A DNA stretch of 64,000 bases. Origin: Dongia_B sp964406155. GTDB taxonomy: Bacteria > Pseudomonadota > Alphaproteobacteria > Dongiales > Dongiaceae. The notes under the pieces were generated by a model. The model did not search any database. It was not told where the DNA came from and saw nothing but the letters and a program-made list of their open reading frames with translations. Made by a program: the position numbers and the translations under genes. The DNA lies in contig CAYOQR010000020.1 of assembly GCA_964406155.1 (NCBI GenBank), positions 13,592 through 77,591 on the forward strand. The letters are read 5' to 3'. Below, one piece after another: positions 44,928 to 52,866 of the stretch; position 1 is the stretch's first letter, and each line of letters opens with the position of its first letter.

Positions 44928-46112
44928 ATGAGCGACCCGCAATTGCGTGCCTTCCTGCTGGATCGCCTGGGCCTGCGCGGACCGCTCTGGTCCGCCGCCG
45001 AGGCCGCCAATGCCGCCCAGGCCCTCGGCATGATCCAGATCGATTCCATCCGCGTCACCGGCCTGCGCAATCATGAGATCGCCTGGGCCGCCCGCACGGA
45101 TGCGCCGGTCGCCGATTTCTACCATCTGCTCTATGGCGCCCGGGGCATGCTGGAAACCCATTACCCCGTCTTCGCCACGCGCCGCGACTGGCTGCCCTGG
45201 TTCCTCAAGGATTTCGGCAAGGCGATCCGGCCCGAGCGGCTGCAGGAGATGAAGCCGCTGATGCGGCGCGTCACCCGCCATATCGCCGAGCATGGACCGG
45301 TCTCCCCGGCCGATTTCGATTCCGAGCGCGTGATCGGCGGCTTCAACACCATCAAGGCCACCACCAAGGCGCTGGAATATCTCTTCTATACCGGCAAGGT
45401 GCAGATCGCCGGCCGGACCCCGCATTTCCACCGTCTGTTCGATCTCACCGAAAAAGTCGCGCCGGATCTGCTGCATCCTGTCGCCGACTGGCGGCGGATG
45501 AACGGCCTGTTCTTCGTGCAATCGGCGCTCGGCGTGCTGAAGGTCGCCACGCCGCAGCAACTGGCGGAGCGCACCGCCCATCACATCGGCTCCTGGCGCG
45601 GCGGCGGTTTGCCGCTCGCCCGCAAGCTGGTGGCGAAGGCGCAGGAACGCGGCCTCGTCGACGCCGTCCCCGAAGCCGGCAAGACGGTGCATCTGGCGCT
45701 CAAAAGCGATCTCGATGCCTTCCGGCCGCGCGCCGGCCTGACGGACGAGACGGCGCGCCTCATCCCGCCGCTCGATAATCTGCTGTTCAGCCGGCGGCGC
45801 CTCACCGAGCTTTTCGGCTTCACCTACAAGTTCGAAGCCTATACGCCGCAGCATCAGCGCCGCTTCTATTTCGCGCTGCCGATCCTCTATCGCGACGCCG
45901 TGGTGGGCCAGATCGACGTGAAGAAAGATGAAGCCATCTGGCAGGTGCTGGATCTCGACATCCATGCGCCGCTGCCGGTCGAGGCCCTGCGCATGGCCGT
46001 CCACCGCCTGGCGGCCATCGCCGGCGCAGAACAGGTGAAGGTCGCGTCGAAAGTCACTGCCCCCTGGCGCCGTGGCCTCGCCGGCAAGGTCGCTTCAGGT
46101 TCTCCTCGATAA
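44928..46112 (+). CDS. AlkX/YcaQ-family DNA glycosylase (HTH_42)
   Basis: A 394-residue protein of the YcaQ (AlkX) family, which unhooks DNA interstrand crosslinks. The catalytic QxD motif is Q37-I38-D39 in LGMIQIDSIRV, and RNHEIAWAAR and YPVFATRRDWLPWF follow as in E. coli YcaQ. The first ~340 residues hold the tandem winged-helix repeats. The start at 44928 has GGAGAGG just upstream; a longer reading to 44901 is less likely. It lies 51 bp after cobT with no functional link apparent. Confidence 0.9.
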   Translation: MSDPQLRAFLLDRLGLRGPLWSAAEAANAAQALGMIQIDSIRVTGLRNHEIAWAARTDAPVADFYHLLYGARGMLETHYPVFATRRDWLPWFLKDFGKAIRPERLQEMKPLMRRVTRHIAEHGPVSPADFDSERVIGGFNTIKATTKALEYLFYTGKVQIAGRTPHFHRLFDLTEKVAPDLLHPVADWRRMNGLFFVQSALGVLKVATPQQLAERTAHHIGSWRGGGLPLARKLVAKAQERGLVDAVPEAGKTVHLALKSDLDAFRPRAGLTDETARLIPPLDNLLFSRRRLTELFGFTYKFEAYTPQHQRRFYFALPILYRDAVVGQIDVKKDEAIWQVLDLDIHAPLPVEALRMAVHRLAAIAGAEQVKVASKVTAPWRRGLAGKVASGSPR

Positions 46113-46358
46113 ATCAGGGGGCGATAAATACGCGAACAGGCAACGTCATCTGTCACGCCTTCGTGAGCGGCGTCGGCGGTGAAATCCGCCGGCGAAACCC
46201 TTATATTCATTGCTGCGTTCAACCGGCGCGGCTCTACTTTTTAATAAATTAGAATCTGGCCACAGCCGGCACCGGGCGGGGAACCCGGCCCGATCTTCCC
46301 GTTCAGGACCATTCCATTATCGCCACCATTTTATGTTGCATATGTTGCAGGAGGTGTC

Positions 46359-46682
46359 ATGGCACGACGCAACGCCCCGAGCATCGACCATTCCGTCGAG
46401 GATATCGTCAGCGAATTCCGCGAGCTTGCCGCATCGATCGATGAACTGCTCTCGGCGAGCGGCAATGAAGGCAGCGACGCCATGGCGCAATTGAAGAGCA
46501 AAACCGCCGACCGCCTGAAACAGGCCAAGGCCGCCATCGGCAATGCCGAACGCTCAGCCATTCAGACCGCGAAGACCGTCGCCAGCAAGTCCGACGATTA
46601 CGTCCACGACAATCCCTGGACCTCGATCGCCATCGGTGCCGGTGTCGGCCTGATCCTCGGCCTGCTGATCGGCCGCCGCTGA
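46359..46682 (+). CDS. ElaB/YqjD-family (DUF883) membrane-anchored protein
   Basis: A 107-residue tail-anchored protein. A long amphipathic helix (SIDHSVEDIVSEFRELAASI to VASKSDDYVHDNPW) leads to one glycine-rich membrane helix (SIAIGAGVGLILGLLIGRR). YqjD-type proteins bind ribosomes at the membrane in stationary phase in E. coli. AGGAGG lies just before ATG 46359. It heads a trio with YqjE-like and YqjK-like genes, as in enterobacteria. Confidence 0.92.
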   Translation: MARRNAPSIDHSVEDIVSEFRELAASIDELLSASGNEGSDAMAQLKSKTADRLKQAKAAIGNAERSAIQTAKTVASKSDDYVHDNPWTSIAIGAGVGLILGLLIGRR

Positions 46683-46702
46683 TCGGTCGCCACGGATCGA
46701 CC

Positions 46703-47191
46703 ATGCCGGAAACCGAAGGCCAATCTTCGTCGGCAGGTCCGCGGCGCGGGCCTGCCGAACATCTGCTGACGATCGGCGGGCGCATGCTGGCGGCAGTCAT
46801 CGCCGCCTTGCAGACGCGTATCGATCTGCTGGCAGCCGAGATCACCGTCGAGCGAGCCCGGGTCGTCCGGCTGCTGCTCGCCGCCCTGGCCCTTGCCGTC
46901 GCCGGCCTGCTCGGCCTGGCCTTCACCTCGTTCCTCGTCATCGCTTACTTCTGGGACGATCACCGCCTGGCCGCGATTGCCGCCGTGGCGATCTTCTACT
47001 GGCTGGCCGCCCTCGTCCTCGCGATCCTGTTGCGGCGTTGGATCAGCCGCCGGCAGCGGCCCTTCAACGCCAGCCTCGAAACGTTGCGGCGCGATTACGC
47101 CGCCATCCTCGGTGCGATCGGCGCCACATCGTCCCGATCGACACTTGACCAAACGCAGGACCAGCTCCCGCCTGAGCGGGGACGCGAATGA
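46703..47191 (+). CDS. YqjE-like phage holin superfamily protein
   Basis: A 162-residue protein with two adjacent membrane helices (LLLAALALAVAGLLGLAFTS and LAAIAAVAIFYWLAALVLA), flanked by charged helical stretches (RIDLLAAEITVERARVVR, RRWISRRQRPFNASLETLRR). This matches the holin superfamily III/YqjE group, which are not phage holins here but inner-membrane proteins of unknown role. It lies 20 bp after the ElaB-like gene and overlaps the next gene by 4 bp. Confidence 0.88.
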   Translation: MPETEGQSSSAGPRRGPAEHLLTIGGRMLAAVIAALQTRIDLLAAEITVERARVVRLLLAALALAVAGLLGLAFTSFLVIAYFWDDHRLAAIAAVAIFYWLAALVLAILLRRWISRRQRPFNASLETLRRDYAAILGAIGATSSRSTLDQTQDQLPPERGRE

Positions 47192-47514
47192 GTGACCATC
47201 ATCGGGAGGACAGCCATCGGGAGGACAGCCGTCGGGAAGACACCCGTGCCAGGATCCGCCGCCTGATGCTGCGGGCCGAGTTGCAGCGGCAGGCGATCGG
47301 CGCGGTTACCGATGACTACCGCCGGCTCACCGCGCCGTTCGATAACAACGCCGTGCGCCTCGGAAAACTGGTGACTCGCCATCCGCTCCTGACCGGCGCC
47401 GGCTTCGCCCTCGGCGGTGTCCTGTTGTGGCGCCGGCGCGGCAAGCTTTCCGGCCTGATCCGCGGCGCCCTCACCGGCATCAGCCTGGTAAAGGCCTTGC
47501 GCGGACGGCGATGA
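47188..47514 (+). CDS. YqjK-like small protein
   Basis: A 108-residue basic protein overlapping the YqjE-like gene by ATGA (47188-47191). The N-terminus has three HREDS/RREDT repeats, then ARIRRLMLRAELQRQAIG, then a hydrophobic patch (LLTGAGFALGGVLLW) and a basic tail. Position and build fit YqjK in the yqjD-yqjE-yqjK order. The role is unknown. The repeat is also a 15-bp DNA repeat (about 47198-47243). Confidence 0.8.
   Translation: MSDHHREDSHREDSRREDTRARIRRLMLRAELQRQAIGAVTDDYRRLTAPFDNNAVRLGKLVTRHPLLTGAGFALGGVLLWRRRGKLSGLIRGALTGISLVKALRGRR
47198..47243 (+). repeat. 15-bp coding tandem repeat in the yqjK-like gene
   Basis: Three copies of CATCGGGAGGACAGC or close variants, encoding HREDS, HREDS and RREDT. 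The first two are identical at the DNA level, indicating a recent duplication. Confidence 0.75.
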
Positions 47515-47521
47515 GACCGCC

Positions 47522-48349
47522 TTATTCGCCGACCTGCAGCAGCAATCCCTTGCGCCGCGCCAGGGCGAAGGCGAAGAGATAGATGCCAAGGCCGAGCCCC
47601 ATCAGCACGCCGTTCAGGCCGAGCGAGGCCAGGAAATAGTCCCAGCGGAAAACGTGATTGAAGAGGATGTTCCGCATGCCCTCGAAGACATAAGTCGAAG
47701 GCAGCGACCAGGAGACCATCTGCAGCCAGCCGGGCAAGGCCGTCACCGGATAATAGACGCAGGAGATCGGCGCCAGCAGGAAGACCAGGAACCAGGCGAG
47801 ATTCTCCGCCGCGAGGCCGAAGCGCAGGATCATGGCCGCGACGATCAAACCGAGTCCGCACCCCATGATCAGCAGATTGAAGAAGAAGGCAGCCAGCGGC
47901 AGGCCGAGCGAGAAGATCGAGAAGCCGTAAAAAGGAATCGCCAGCAGCATGGCCGGCAGGACGCCGATCACCGCGCGCACGAAGGCCATGACGATGAGCG
48001 CCGCCACATGCTCGATCGGCCGCAGCGGACTGCAGAAGAGATTGGCGAGGTTGCGCGACCACAGCTCTTCCAGGAAGGAGAGCGAGAAACCGAGCTGTCC
48101 ACGGAACAGCACATCCCACAGCATCACCGCCGAGAGCAGGACCCCGAAGGCATTGCTCAGCCACGAACTATGGGCATAGAGGAAGGTGCTGAAAAAACCC
48201 CAGATGACCATCTGCATGGTTGGCCAATAAGCCATTTCGATGAGCCGCGGCCAGGAGGTCCGCAGGACATAGAAATGGCGCAGGATCATCGCATTGATGC
48301 GGCCCAGGGCGGAATCGCGGAAGCGCAAGGCGGTGGGCTGCGTGGTCAT
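47522..48349 (-). CDS. ABC-2 type transporter permease
   Basis: A 275-residue membrane protein with about six helices and the ABC-2 pattern (LLAPISCVYYPVTALPGWLQ; LPSTYVFEGMRNILFNH). It is probably the membrane partner of the ATPase gene 26 bp upstream on the same strand. Such exporters move drugs, polysaccharides or lipids; the cargo is not known. The last helix ends LGIYLFAFALARRKGLLL. Confidence 0.92.
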   Translation of the reverse strand: MTTQPTALRFRDSALGRINAMILRHFYVLRTSWPRLIEMAYWPTMQMVIWGFFSTFLYAHSSWLSNAFGVLLSAVMLWDVLFRGQLGFSLSFLEELWSRNLANLFCSPLRPIEHVAALIVMAFVRAVIGVLPAMLLAIPFYGFSIFSLGLPLAAFFFNLLIMGCGLGLIVAAMILRFGLAAENLAWFLVFLLAPISCVYYPVTALPGWLQMVSWSLPSTYVFEGMRNILFNHVFRWDYFLASLGLNGVLMGLGLGIYLFAFALARRKGLLLQVGE

Positions 48350-48375
48350 CGTCTGCCAATCCTCATCTCATCGCC

Positions 48376-49269
48376 TCAACTCGGTCCGATCTCGCTGTCG
48401 AGTGGCGGCGCCCCGCCGGCTATCGCATCCGGGTCGGCGCCGGTGAGACCGTTGCCGGTGACACTGTTGCCGGTCCGGCGGGCACGGGCGATATCGAGGA
48501 AGACTTCCTCCAGATTCTGCCGGCTGTAGCGCTCGATCAGTTCCTGTGGCGCGCCGGCATCGACGATCTGCCCCTGGCGCATCATCAGCACATGATCCGC
48601 CAGCCGCTCGACCTCGCCCATATTATGCGAGGCCAACAGGATGGCTGCCCCGTGCCGAGCCTGATAGCGCTCGAGATAAGCGCGGACCCAGTCCGCCGTG
48701 TCGGGATCGAGCGAGGCGGTCGGCTCGTCGAGCAGCAGCAGTTCCGGCTGGTTCAGCATCGCCTTGGCCAGCGCCACCCGGGTCTTCTGCCCGGCCGAAA
48801 GCGTCCCCACCCGGCGATCGACCAGGGCGGCGAGCTCAAGTTCCTCGATCACCGCCGCGAGCCGTGCCGCGCGATCGACCAACCCGTAGAGCCGGGCGAA
48901 AACCTGCAGGTTCTGCCGCACGGTGAGCCGGTGCGGCAATTCGACATAGGGCGAGGAGAAGTTCATTCGCGGTAACAGATGGTGGCGTCGTGCTGCCAGA
49001 TCCTCACCGAAGAGATGGATGGTCCCGGCGGTCGGCTGCAACAGGCCGAGCAGCATGGAAATGGTCGTGGTCTTGCCGGCGCCATTACCACCCAACAGGG
49101 CCACGGTCCGGCCGGTCGGTACGGTGAACCCGATGCCGCCGACGGCCGTGACGGTACCGAATATCTTGACCAGGCCGCTGACCTCGATCGCCGGTGCAGC
49201 GCCGGTCTGGGTTCCGGCGGGCGGACGGCCGGGCATCGGATGACGGGTTGCTGAAGCTCTTTCGGTCAT
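48376..49269 (-). CDS. ABC transporter ATP-binding protein
   Basis: A 297-residue ATPase. Walker A is GGNGAGKTT, the ABC signature is LSAGQKTRVALAK, Walker B is LLLLDEPTASLD and the H-loop is ASHNMGE. LGLLQPTAGTIHLFG fits the DrrA/CcmA-like exporter class. The N-terminal 28 residues and last 35 residues are low-complexity extensions. It precedes the ABC-2 permease by 26 bp, giving a two-gene exporter. Confidence 0.95.
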   Translation of the reverse strand: MTERASATRHPMPGRPPAGTQTGAAPAIEVSGLVKIFGTVTAVGGIGFTVPTGRTVALLGGNGAGKTTTISMLLGLLQPTAGTIHLFGEDLAARRHHLLPRMNFSSPYVELPHRLTVRQNLQVFARLYGLVDRAARLAAVIEELELAALVDRRVGTLSAGQKTRVALAKAMLNQPELLLLDEPTASLDPDTADWVRAYLERYQARHGAAILLASHNMGEVERLADHVLMMRQGQIVDAGAPQELIERYSRQNLEEVFLDIARARRTGNSVTGNGLTGADPDAIAGGAPPLDSEIGPS

Positions 49270-49437
49270 GGTTGCAACGATGAATCGGATGAATTGAATG
49301 GGAACAACCGGGCCGTGGGATCAATCGGACAAGATTCCAACCGGCATTTACCCGGCCCGGCGCCGAGAAACTGCGGAAATGCCGGGCTGCCGCGACAGGC
49401 TTGCCAAAACCGCTCCTCCCACCTCTTATAAGGGCCG

Positions 49438-50766
49438 ATGACCAGCGTGACCACAGCCACGGACACATTCCAGCCGCGCCCGCGACGCAGCAGTCCCGGG
49501 CGGGTGCGCGTCCGCACCCTGTCGGTCATCCGCTGGATCGCGGTGGCCGGCCAGGCCGCCGCCCTCCTGGTGGTGCAGTTCGGCCTTGGCTATCCGCTGC
49601 CGCTGATCCCCTGCCTGCTGGCGGTCCTCGCTCTGGCGGCCGTCAATCTGGTGGGACAGATCCGGCGGCGGCGGTCGGCCCGTCTGATGAGCGACCGTGA
49701 GGCGGCCTTCTCCTTCGCCTTCGACATCGTGCAGTTGACGGTCCTTCTTTATCTGACCGGCGGTCTGCACAATCCCTTCGCGGTCCTGATCCTGGCCCCG
49801 GTCACGGTGGCCGCAGCCGCCCTGTCGCTGCGCAGTACCATGGGCCTGGCGGCCCTGGCCATCACCGCCATCAACCTGCTGGCGATGTATCACATGCCGC
49901 TGCCCTGGGCCGGCGGCTCCTTCTTCCTGCCGCGCATCCTGCTGGCGGCCTTGGCCATCGCCCTCGCTCTGGCGGTCATCTTCATCACCTTCTATGTCTT
50001 CCGTGTCGCCGACGAGATGCGGCGGATGTCCGATGCGCTGAGTGCGGCGCAGGCTTCGCTGGACCGCGAGCAGCGCCTCTCCTCGCTCGGCGCCCTGGCG
50101 GCGGCGGCGGCGCATGAGCTGGGCAGTCCGCTCGGCACCATCTCGGTGGTCGCCAAGGAACTGGCCCGCGACCTCCCCGCCGACAGCCCGATCCGGCCTG
50201 ATGTCGAATTGCTCATGAGCCAAAGCGCCCGCTGCCGCGAGATCCTCAAGGAATTGTCCAGCCGGCCGGCCGAAAGTGGCGAGCATCCCTTCGAGATGAT
50301 GCCCGCCTCGCTGATGATCGAAATCGCCGCCGGCCCGCATCAGCGTCCCCATGTCGCCCTGCGCGTCGAGGCGAAGCCCGATCCGCTGGACCCCGAGATG
50401 CCGCTGGTGCCGCATCGGCCGGAAATCCTGCACGCCTTCGGCAATCTGCTGCAGAACGCCATCGAATTCGCCCATCAGGAAGTGAAGGTGGATATCACTT
50501 GGAGCCGCGACTGGCTGGCGATCACCGTCAGCGATGACGGGCCGGGCTTCCCGGCGCCGCTGCTCGCCAAACTCGGTGATCCCTATCTGTCGAGCGCCGC
50601 CCGGGGCGAAGCCGAAAGCCGGGAAGGCGACCATATGGGGCTCGGCATCTTCATCGCGCAAAACCTGATCGAACGGACCGGCGGCACGATCGAGTTTCAG
50701 AACAACGCCTATCACGGCGCCGAAATCCGCGTTACCTGGCCAAGGGAAAGCCTCGAAAATGACTGA
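49438..50766 (+). CDS. regB: Redox-responsive sensor histidine kinase RegB/ActS
   Basis: A 442-residue membrane kinase. The N-terminus has about six helices, with the ubiquinone-associated motif GGLHNPF at residues 108-114. The phosphorylated His226 lies in AAAHELGSPLGTI. Cys266 in SQSARCREIL matches the redox-active cysteine of RegB. The HATPase part has NLLQNAIEFA and DDGPGFP. It controls electron transport, nitrogen and carbon genes in relatives. It overlaps the start of regA by 8 bp and is divergent from the ABC exporter. Confidence 0.94.
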   Translation: MTSVTTATDTFQPRPRRSSPGRVRVRTLSVIRWIAVAGQAAALLVVQFGLGYPLPLIPCLLAVLALAAVNLVGQIRRRRSARLMSDREAAFSFAFDIVQLTVLLYLTGGLHNPFAVLILAPVTVAAAALSLRSTMGLAALAITAINLLAMYHMPLPWAGGSFFLPRILLAALAIALALAVIFITFYVFRVADEMRRMSDALSAAQASLDREQRLSSLGALAAAAAHELGSPLGTISVVAKELARDLPADSPIRPDVELLMSQSARCREILKELSSRPAESGEHPFEMMPASLMIEIAAGPHQRPHVALRVEAKPDPLDPEMPLVPHRPEILHAFGNLLQNAIEFAHQEVKVDITWSRDWLAITVSDDGPGFPAPLLAKLGDPYLSSAARGEAESREGDHMGLGIFIAQNLIERTGGTIEFQNNAYHGAEIRVTWPRESLEND

Positions 50767-51298
50767 AGACACCCCGAAGACCCTTCTGATCGTCGATGAC
50801 GACGCGCCCTACCGGCAGCGTCTCGCCCAGGCCATGGAGCGTCGCGGCTTCACCGTGCAGCAGGCGGAAACCGTGGCCGATGGCATCGCCGGCGCGAAAT
50901 CCATGTTGCCGCGTTTTGCCGTGGTCGATCTGCGGCTGACCGATGGCAGCGGCCTGGATGTCGTCAGCGAGATCCACGAGCACAATCCGGATTGCCGTGT
51001 CGTCATCCTGACCGGCTATGGCAACATCGCCACCGCCGTCGCCGCCATCAAACAGGGCGCCGCCGACTATCTGCCGAAGCCGGCCGATGCCGATCAGGTG
51101 GAAGCCGCCCTGCTGCAGGATAAGAGCGCGTTGCCCCCGCCGCCGGAACAGCCGATGACGGCAGACCGGGTCCGCTGGGAACATATCCAGCGGGTCTTCG
51201 AACAATGCGACCGCAACGTGTCGGAGACCGCCCGGCGCCTGCGCATGCATCGCCGCACCCTGCAGCGCATCCTCGCCAAATACGCGCCGCGCAACTGA
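50759..51298 (+). CDS. regA: Response regulator RegA/ActR
   Basis: A 179-residue response regulator. The phosphoacceptor is Asp57 (VVDLRLTDG), with IVDDDAPYRQRL in front and the KP pair in YLPKPADAD. A Pro-rich linker leads to a Fis-type helix-turn-helix (VSETARRLRMHRRTLQRIL), which is very conserved in RegA/PrrA/ActR. Co-translated with regB (8-bp overlap). Confidence 0.96.
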   Translation: MTEDTPKTLLIVDDDAPYRQRLAQAMERRGFTVQQAETVADGIAGAKSMLPRFAVVDLRLTDGSGLDVVSEIHEHNPDCRVVILTGYGNIATAVAAIKQGAADYLPKPADADQVEAALLQDKSALPPPPEQPMTADRVRWEHIQRVFEQCDRNVSETARRLRMHRRTLQRILAKYAPRN

Positions 51299-51425
51299 GC
51301 CGGCGCTCCATCTATCCGCGGCCGACACGGGATTGTTCAAAACCGGCGCCGGCTGCGAAACCGAATCCGTCTCGCGACCGGGTTTACTCCAAACTGGTGT
51401 TTTTCGGTTGCCTTTGCCGGAACCG

Positions 51426-51449
51426 CGTTATATCCGATTGGAAATAGCG
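51426..51449. promoter_or_regulatory. Weak ModE/Mo-box-like element upstream of modA
   Basis: CGTTATAT (51426-51433) and, after ten bases, ATAGCG (51444-51449) resemble half-sites of the ModE/MopA molybdate box (CGTTATAT and ATATAACG). The right half is only a partial match. It lies 24 bp ahead of modA and a ModE-like gene is nearby. Confidence 0.3.
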
Positions 51450-51472
51450 AGATCAGAGGGGAAACACGCGTC

Positions 51473-52309
51473 ATGAAACAGTCATTTCCGCAGTCCCGCC
51501 GCCGGCATCTGATGTCCTGGCTGGGTGCCGTCGCCATTGCCCTCGGCTTCGCGAGCGGCGCGATCCTGCCCGGCGGGCAGGCACAGGCCGAGGCGCCGCG
51601 CCTCACGGTCTTCGCCGCCGCCAGCCTGCAGAATGCCATCGACGATCTCAATGCCGCCTTCAGCGCCAAGCATCCCTCGGTGCTGAAGTCGTCCTATGCC
51701 AGCAGCTCGGTCCTGGCGAAGCAGATCGAAGCCGGCGCCCAGGCCGATATCTTCATCTCGGCCGATCGCGACTGGATGAAATACGTCGCCGACAAGAAGT
51801 TGACTGCCGCTGGCACCGAGAGCGACCTGCTCGGCAACAAGCTGGTGCTGATCGGCAAGGCCGACGACAAGGCGGCGGTGAAACTGGGTTCGGACTCAGA
51901 CCTGCCGCAGGCACTCGGCGATGGCAAGCTCGCCATGGGTGAAGTGAAGAGCGTACCCGCCGGCAAATACGGCAAGGCGGCGTTGGAGAAGCTTGGCCTC
52001 TGGCCCAAGGTCGAGAGCCATGTGGTCGCCGCCGAGAATGTGCGCGCCGCCCTCAAGCTCGTTTCCCTCGGCGAAGCCAAGTTCGGTGTTGTCTATGAGA
52101 GCGATGCCAAGGTCGACAAGAATGTGCGTGTCGTCGATGTCTTCCCGGCGGACAGCCACCCGACGATCGTCTATCCGGTGGCGGTCACGGCCTATGCCGC
52201 CGGCCGCCAGGATGGCGGCGCCGATCTCGCCAAAGCCTATCTCGATTTCCTCAAGAGCGATGCAGCGGCCAAGGTGTTCACCCATTACGGCTTCACGCCC
52301 TTGAAGTAG
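51473..52309 (+). CDS. modA: Molybdate ABC transporter substrate-binding protein
   Basis: A 278-residue periplasmic protein with a signal peptide (VAIALGFASGAILPGGQAQA). The ModA pattern is clear: LTVFAAASLQNAIDDLNAAF, YASSSVLAKQIEAGAQADIF and ISADRDWMKYV. A run of GEAKFGVVYESDA follows. The partner genes modB and modC are not present in the window. A canonical terminator at 52335-52370 follows, within the end of the convergent ModE-like gene. Confidence 0.95.
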   Translation: MKQSFPQSRRRHLMSWLGAVAIALGFASGAILPGGQAQAEAPRLTVFAAASLQNAIDDLNAAFSAKHPSVLKSSYASSSVLAKQIEAGAQADIFISADRDWMKYVADKKLTAAGTESDLLGNKLVLIGKADDKAAVKLGSDSDLPQALGDGKLAMGEVKSVPAGKYGKAALEKLGLWPKVESHVVAAENVRAALKLVSLGEAKFGVVYESDAKVDKNVRVVDVFPADSHPTIVYPVAVTAYAAGRQDGGADLAKAYLDFLKSDAAAKVFTHYGFTPLK

Positions 52310-52324
52310 TCCCTTGACGGTGGA

Positions 52325-52783
52325 CTAACTCTCCCGGCCGGTGGTGCTGCGCCCACCGGCCGTTTTTATTGATGCCGATTTCAAGGGTACCTGCGACTTA
52401 CCCGCGCCGGCTTTCCCGGTCTTGGGCGCTGCCGTGCGTTCTTTCGTGGAGACCGCCAGGGTATCCAGGCGGTGCAGGGAGGCGGAAGCCGCTGTCATCA
52501 GCGCCGTTTCGATCTCCGTCAGCCGGGCCAGAACATCATGCCCCGCCGCAGTCAGCGAGGCGCCGCCGCCGCCGCTGCCGCCCGGTGCCTTGGCGACCAG
52601 GGGTTCGCGGAAACTGGCATTGACCTCCTCCACCAGCAGCCAGGCCCGCCGATACGACATGCCCATGGCGCGACCTGCGGCGGAAATCGACCCCAGGTCG
52701 TCGATCAGTTGCAACAGCCGGCGCTTACCCGGCCCGAGCCGCCCGCCACTTGCGAGGTCCACACGAAAAGAAAGAGTCGCCAT
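52325..52783 (-). CDS. ModE-like winged-helix regulator (LysR-type HTH only)
   Basis: A 152-residue protein. The winged helix matches the ModE N-terminal domain: GKRRLLQLIDDLGSISAAGR, MGMSYRRAWLLVEEVNASF, and the Gly-rich wing GGSGGGGASLTAAGHDVL. The C-terminal molybdate-binding (TOBE/MOP) domains of full ModE are absent; instead there is a Lys/Thr/Ser-rich tail. This short form is common in alphaproteobacteria. It is convergent with modA and its tail overlaps the modA terminator. Confidence 0.9.
   Translation of the reverse strand: MATLSFRVDLASGGRLGPGKRRLLQLIDDLGSISAAGRAMGMSYRRAWLLVEEVNASFREPLVAKAPGGSGGGGASLTAAGHDVLARLTEIETALMTAASASLHRLDTLAVSTKERTAAPKTGKAGAGKSQVPLKSASIKTAGGRSTTGRES
52335..52370 (+). 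terminator. modA rho-independent terminator inside the ModE-like gene
   Basis: A 10-bp stem, CGGCCGGTGG (52335-52344) with CCACCGGCCG (52353-52362), followed directly by TTTTTATT. It is 26 bp after the modA stop and overlaps the last codons of the convergent ModE-like gene. Confidence 0.85.
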
Positions 52784-52866
52784 ACCCGTCGGCCTTCCAC
52801 TGCTACCCTGCAGCGGAGTCTAGAACGCACCGAGCGTCGATGGAAGCGGTGGGAATACGGCGGATA

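Noticed and set aside
43818..46004. A 728-codon open frame on the minus strand
   Set aside because: It lies opposite cobT and the AlkX/YcaQ-type gene, has no recognisable domain, and its composition (Gly/Arg/Asp/His-rich) is that of a frame shadow.
46703..47191. Phage holin as a sign of a prophage
   Set aside because: The protein is of the YqjE branch, in the elaB/yqjD-yqjE-yqjK order, with no phage genes around it.
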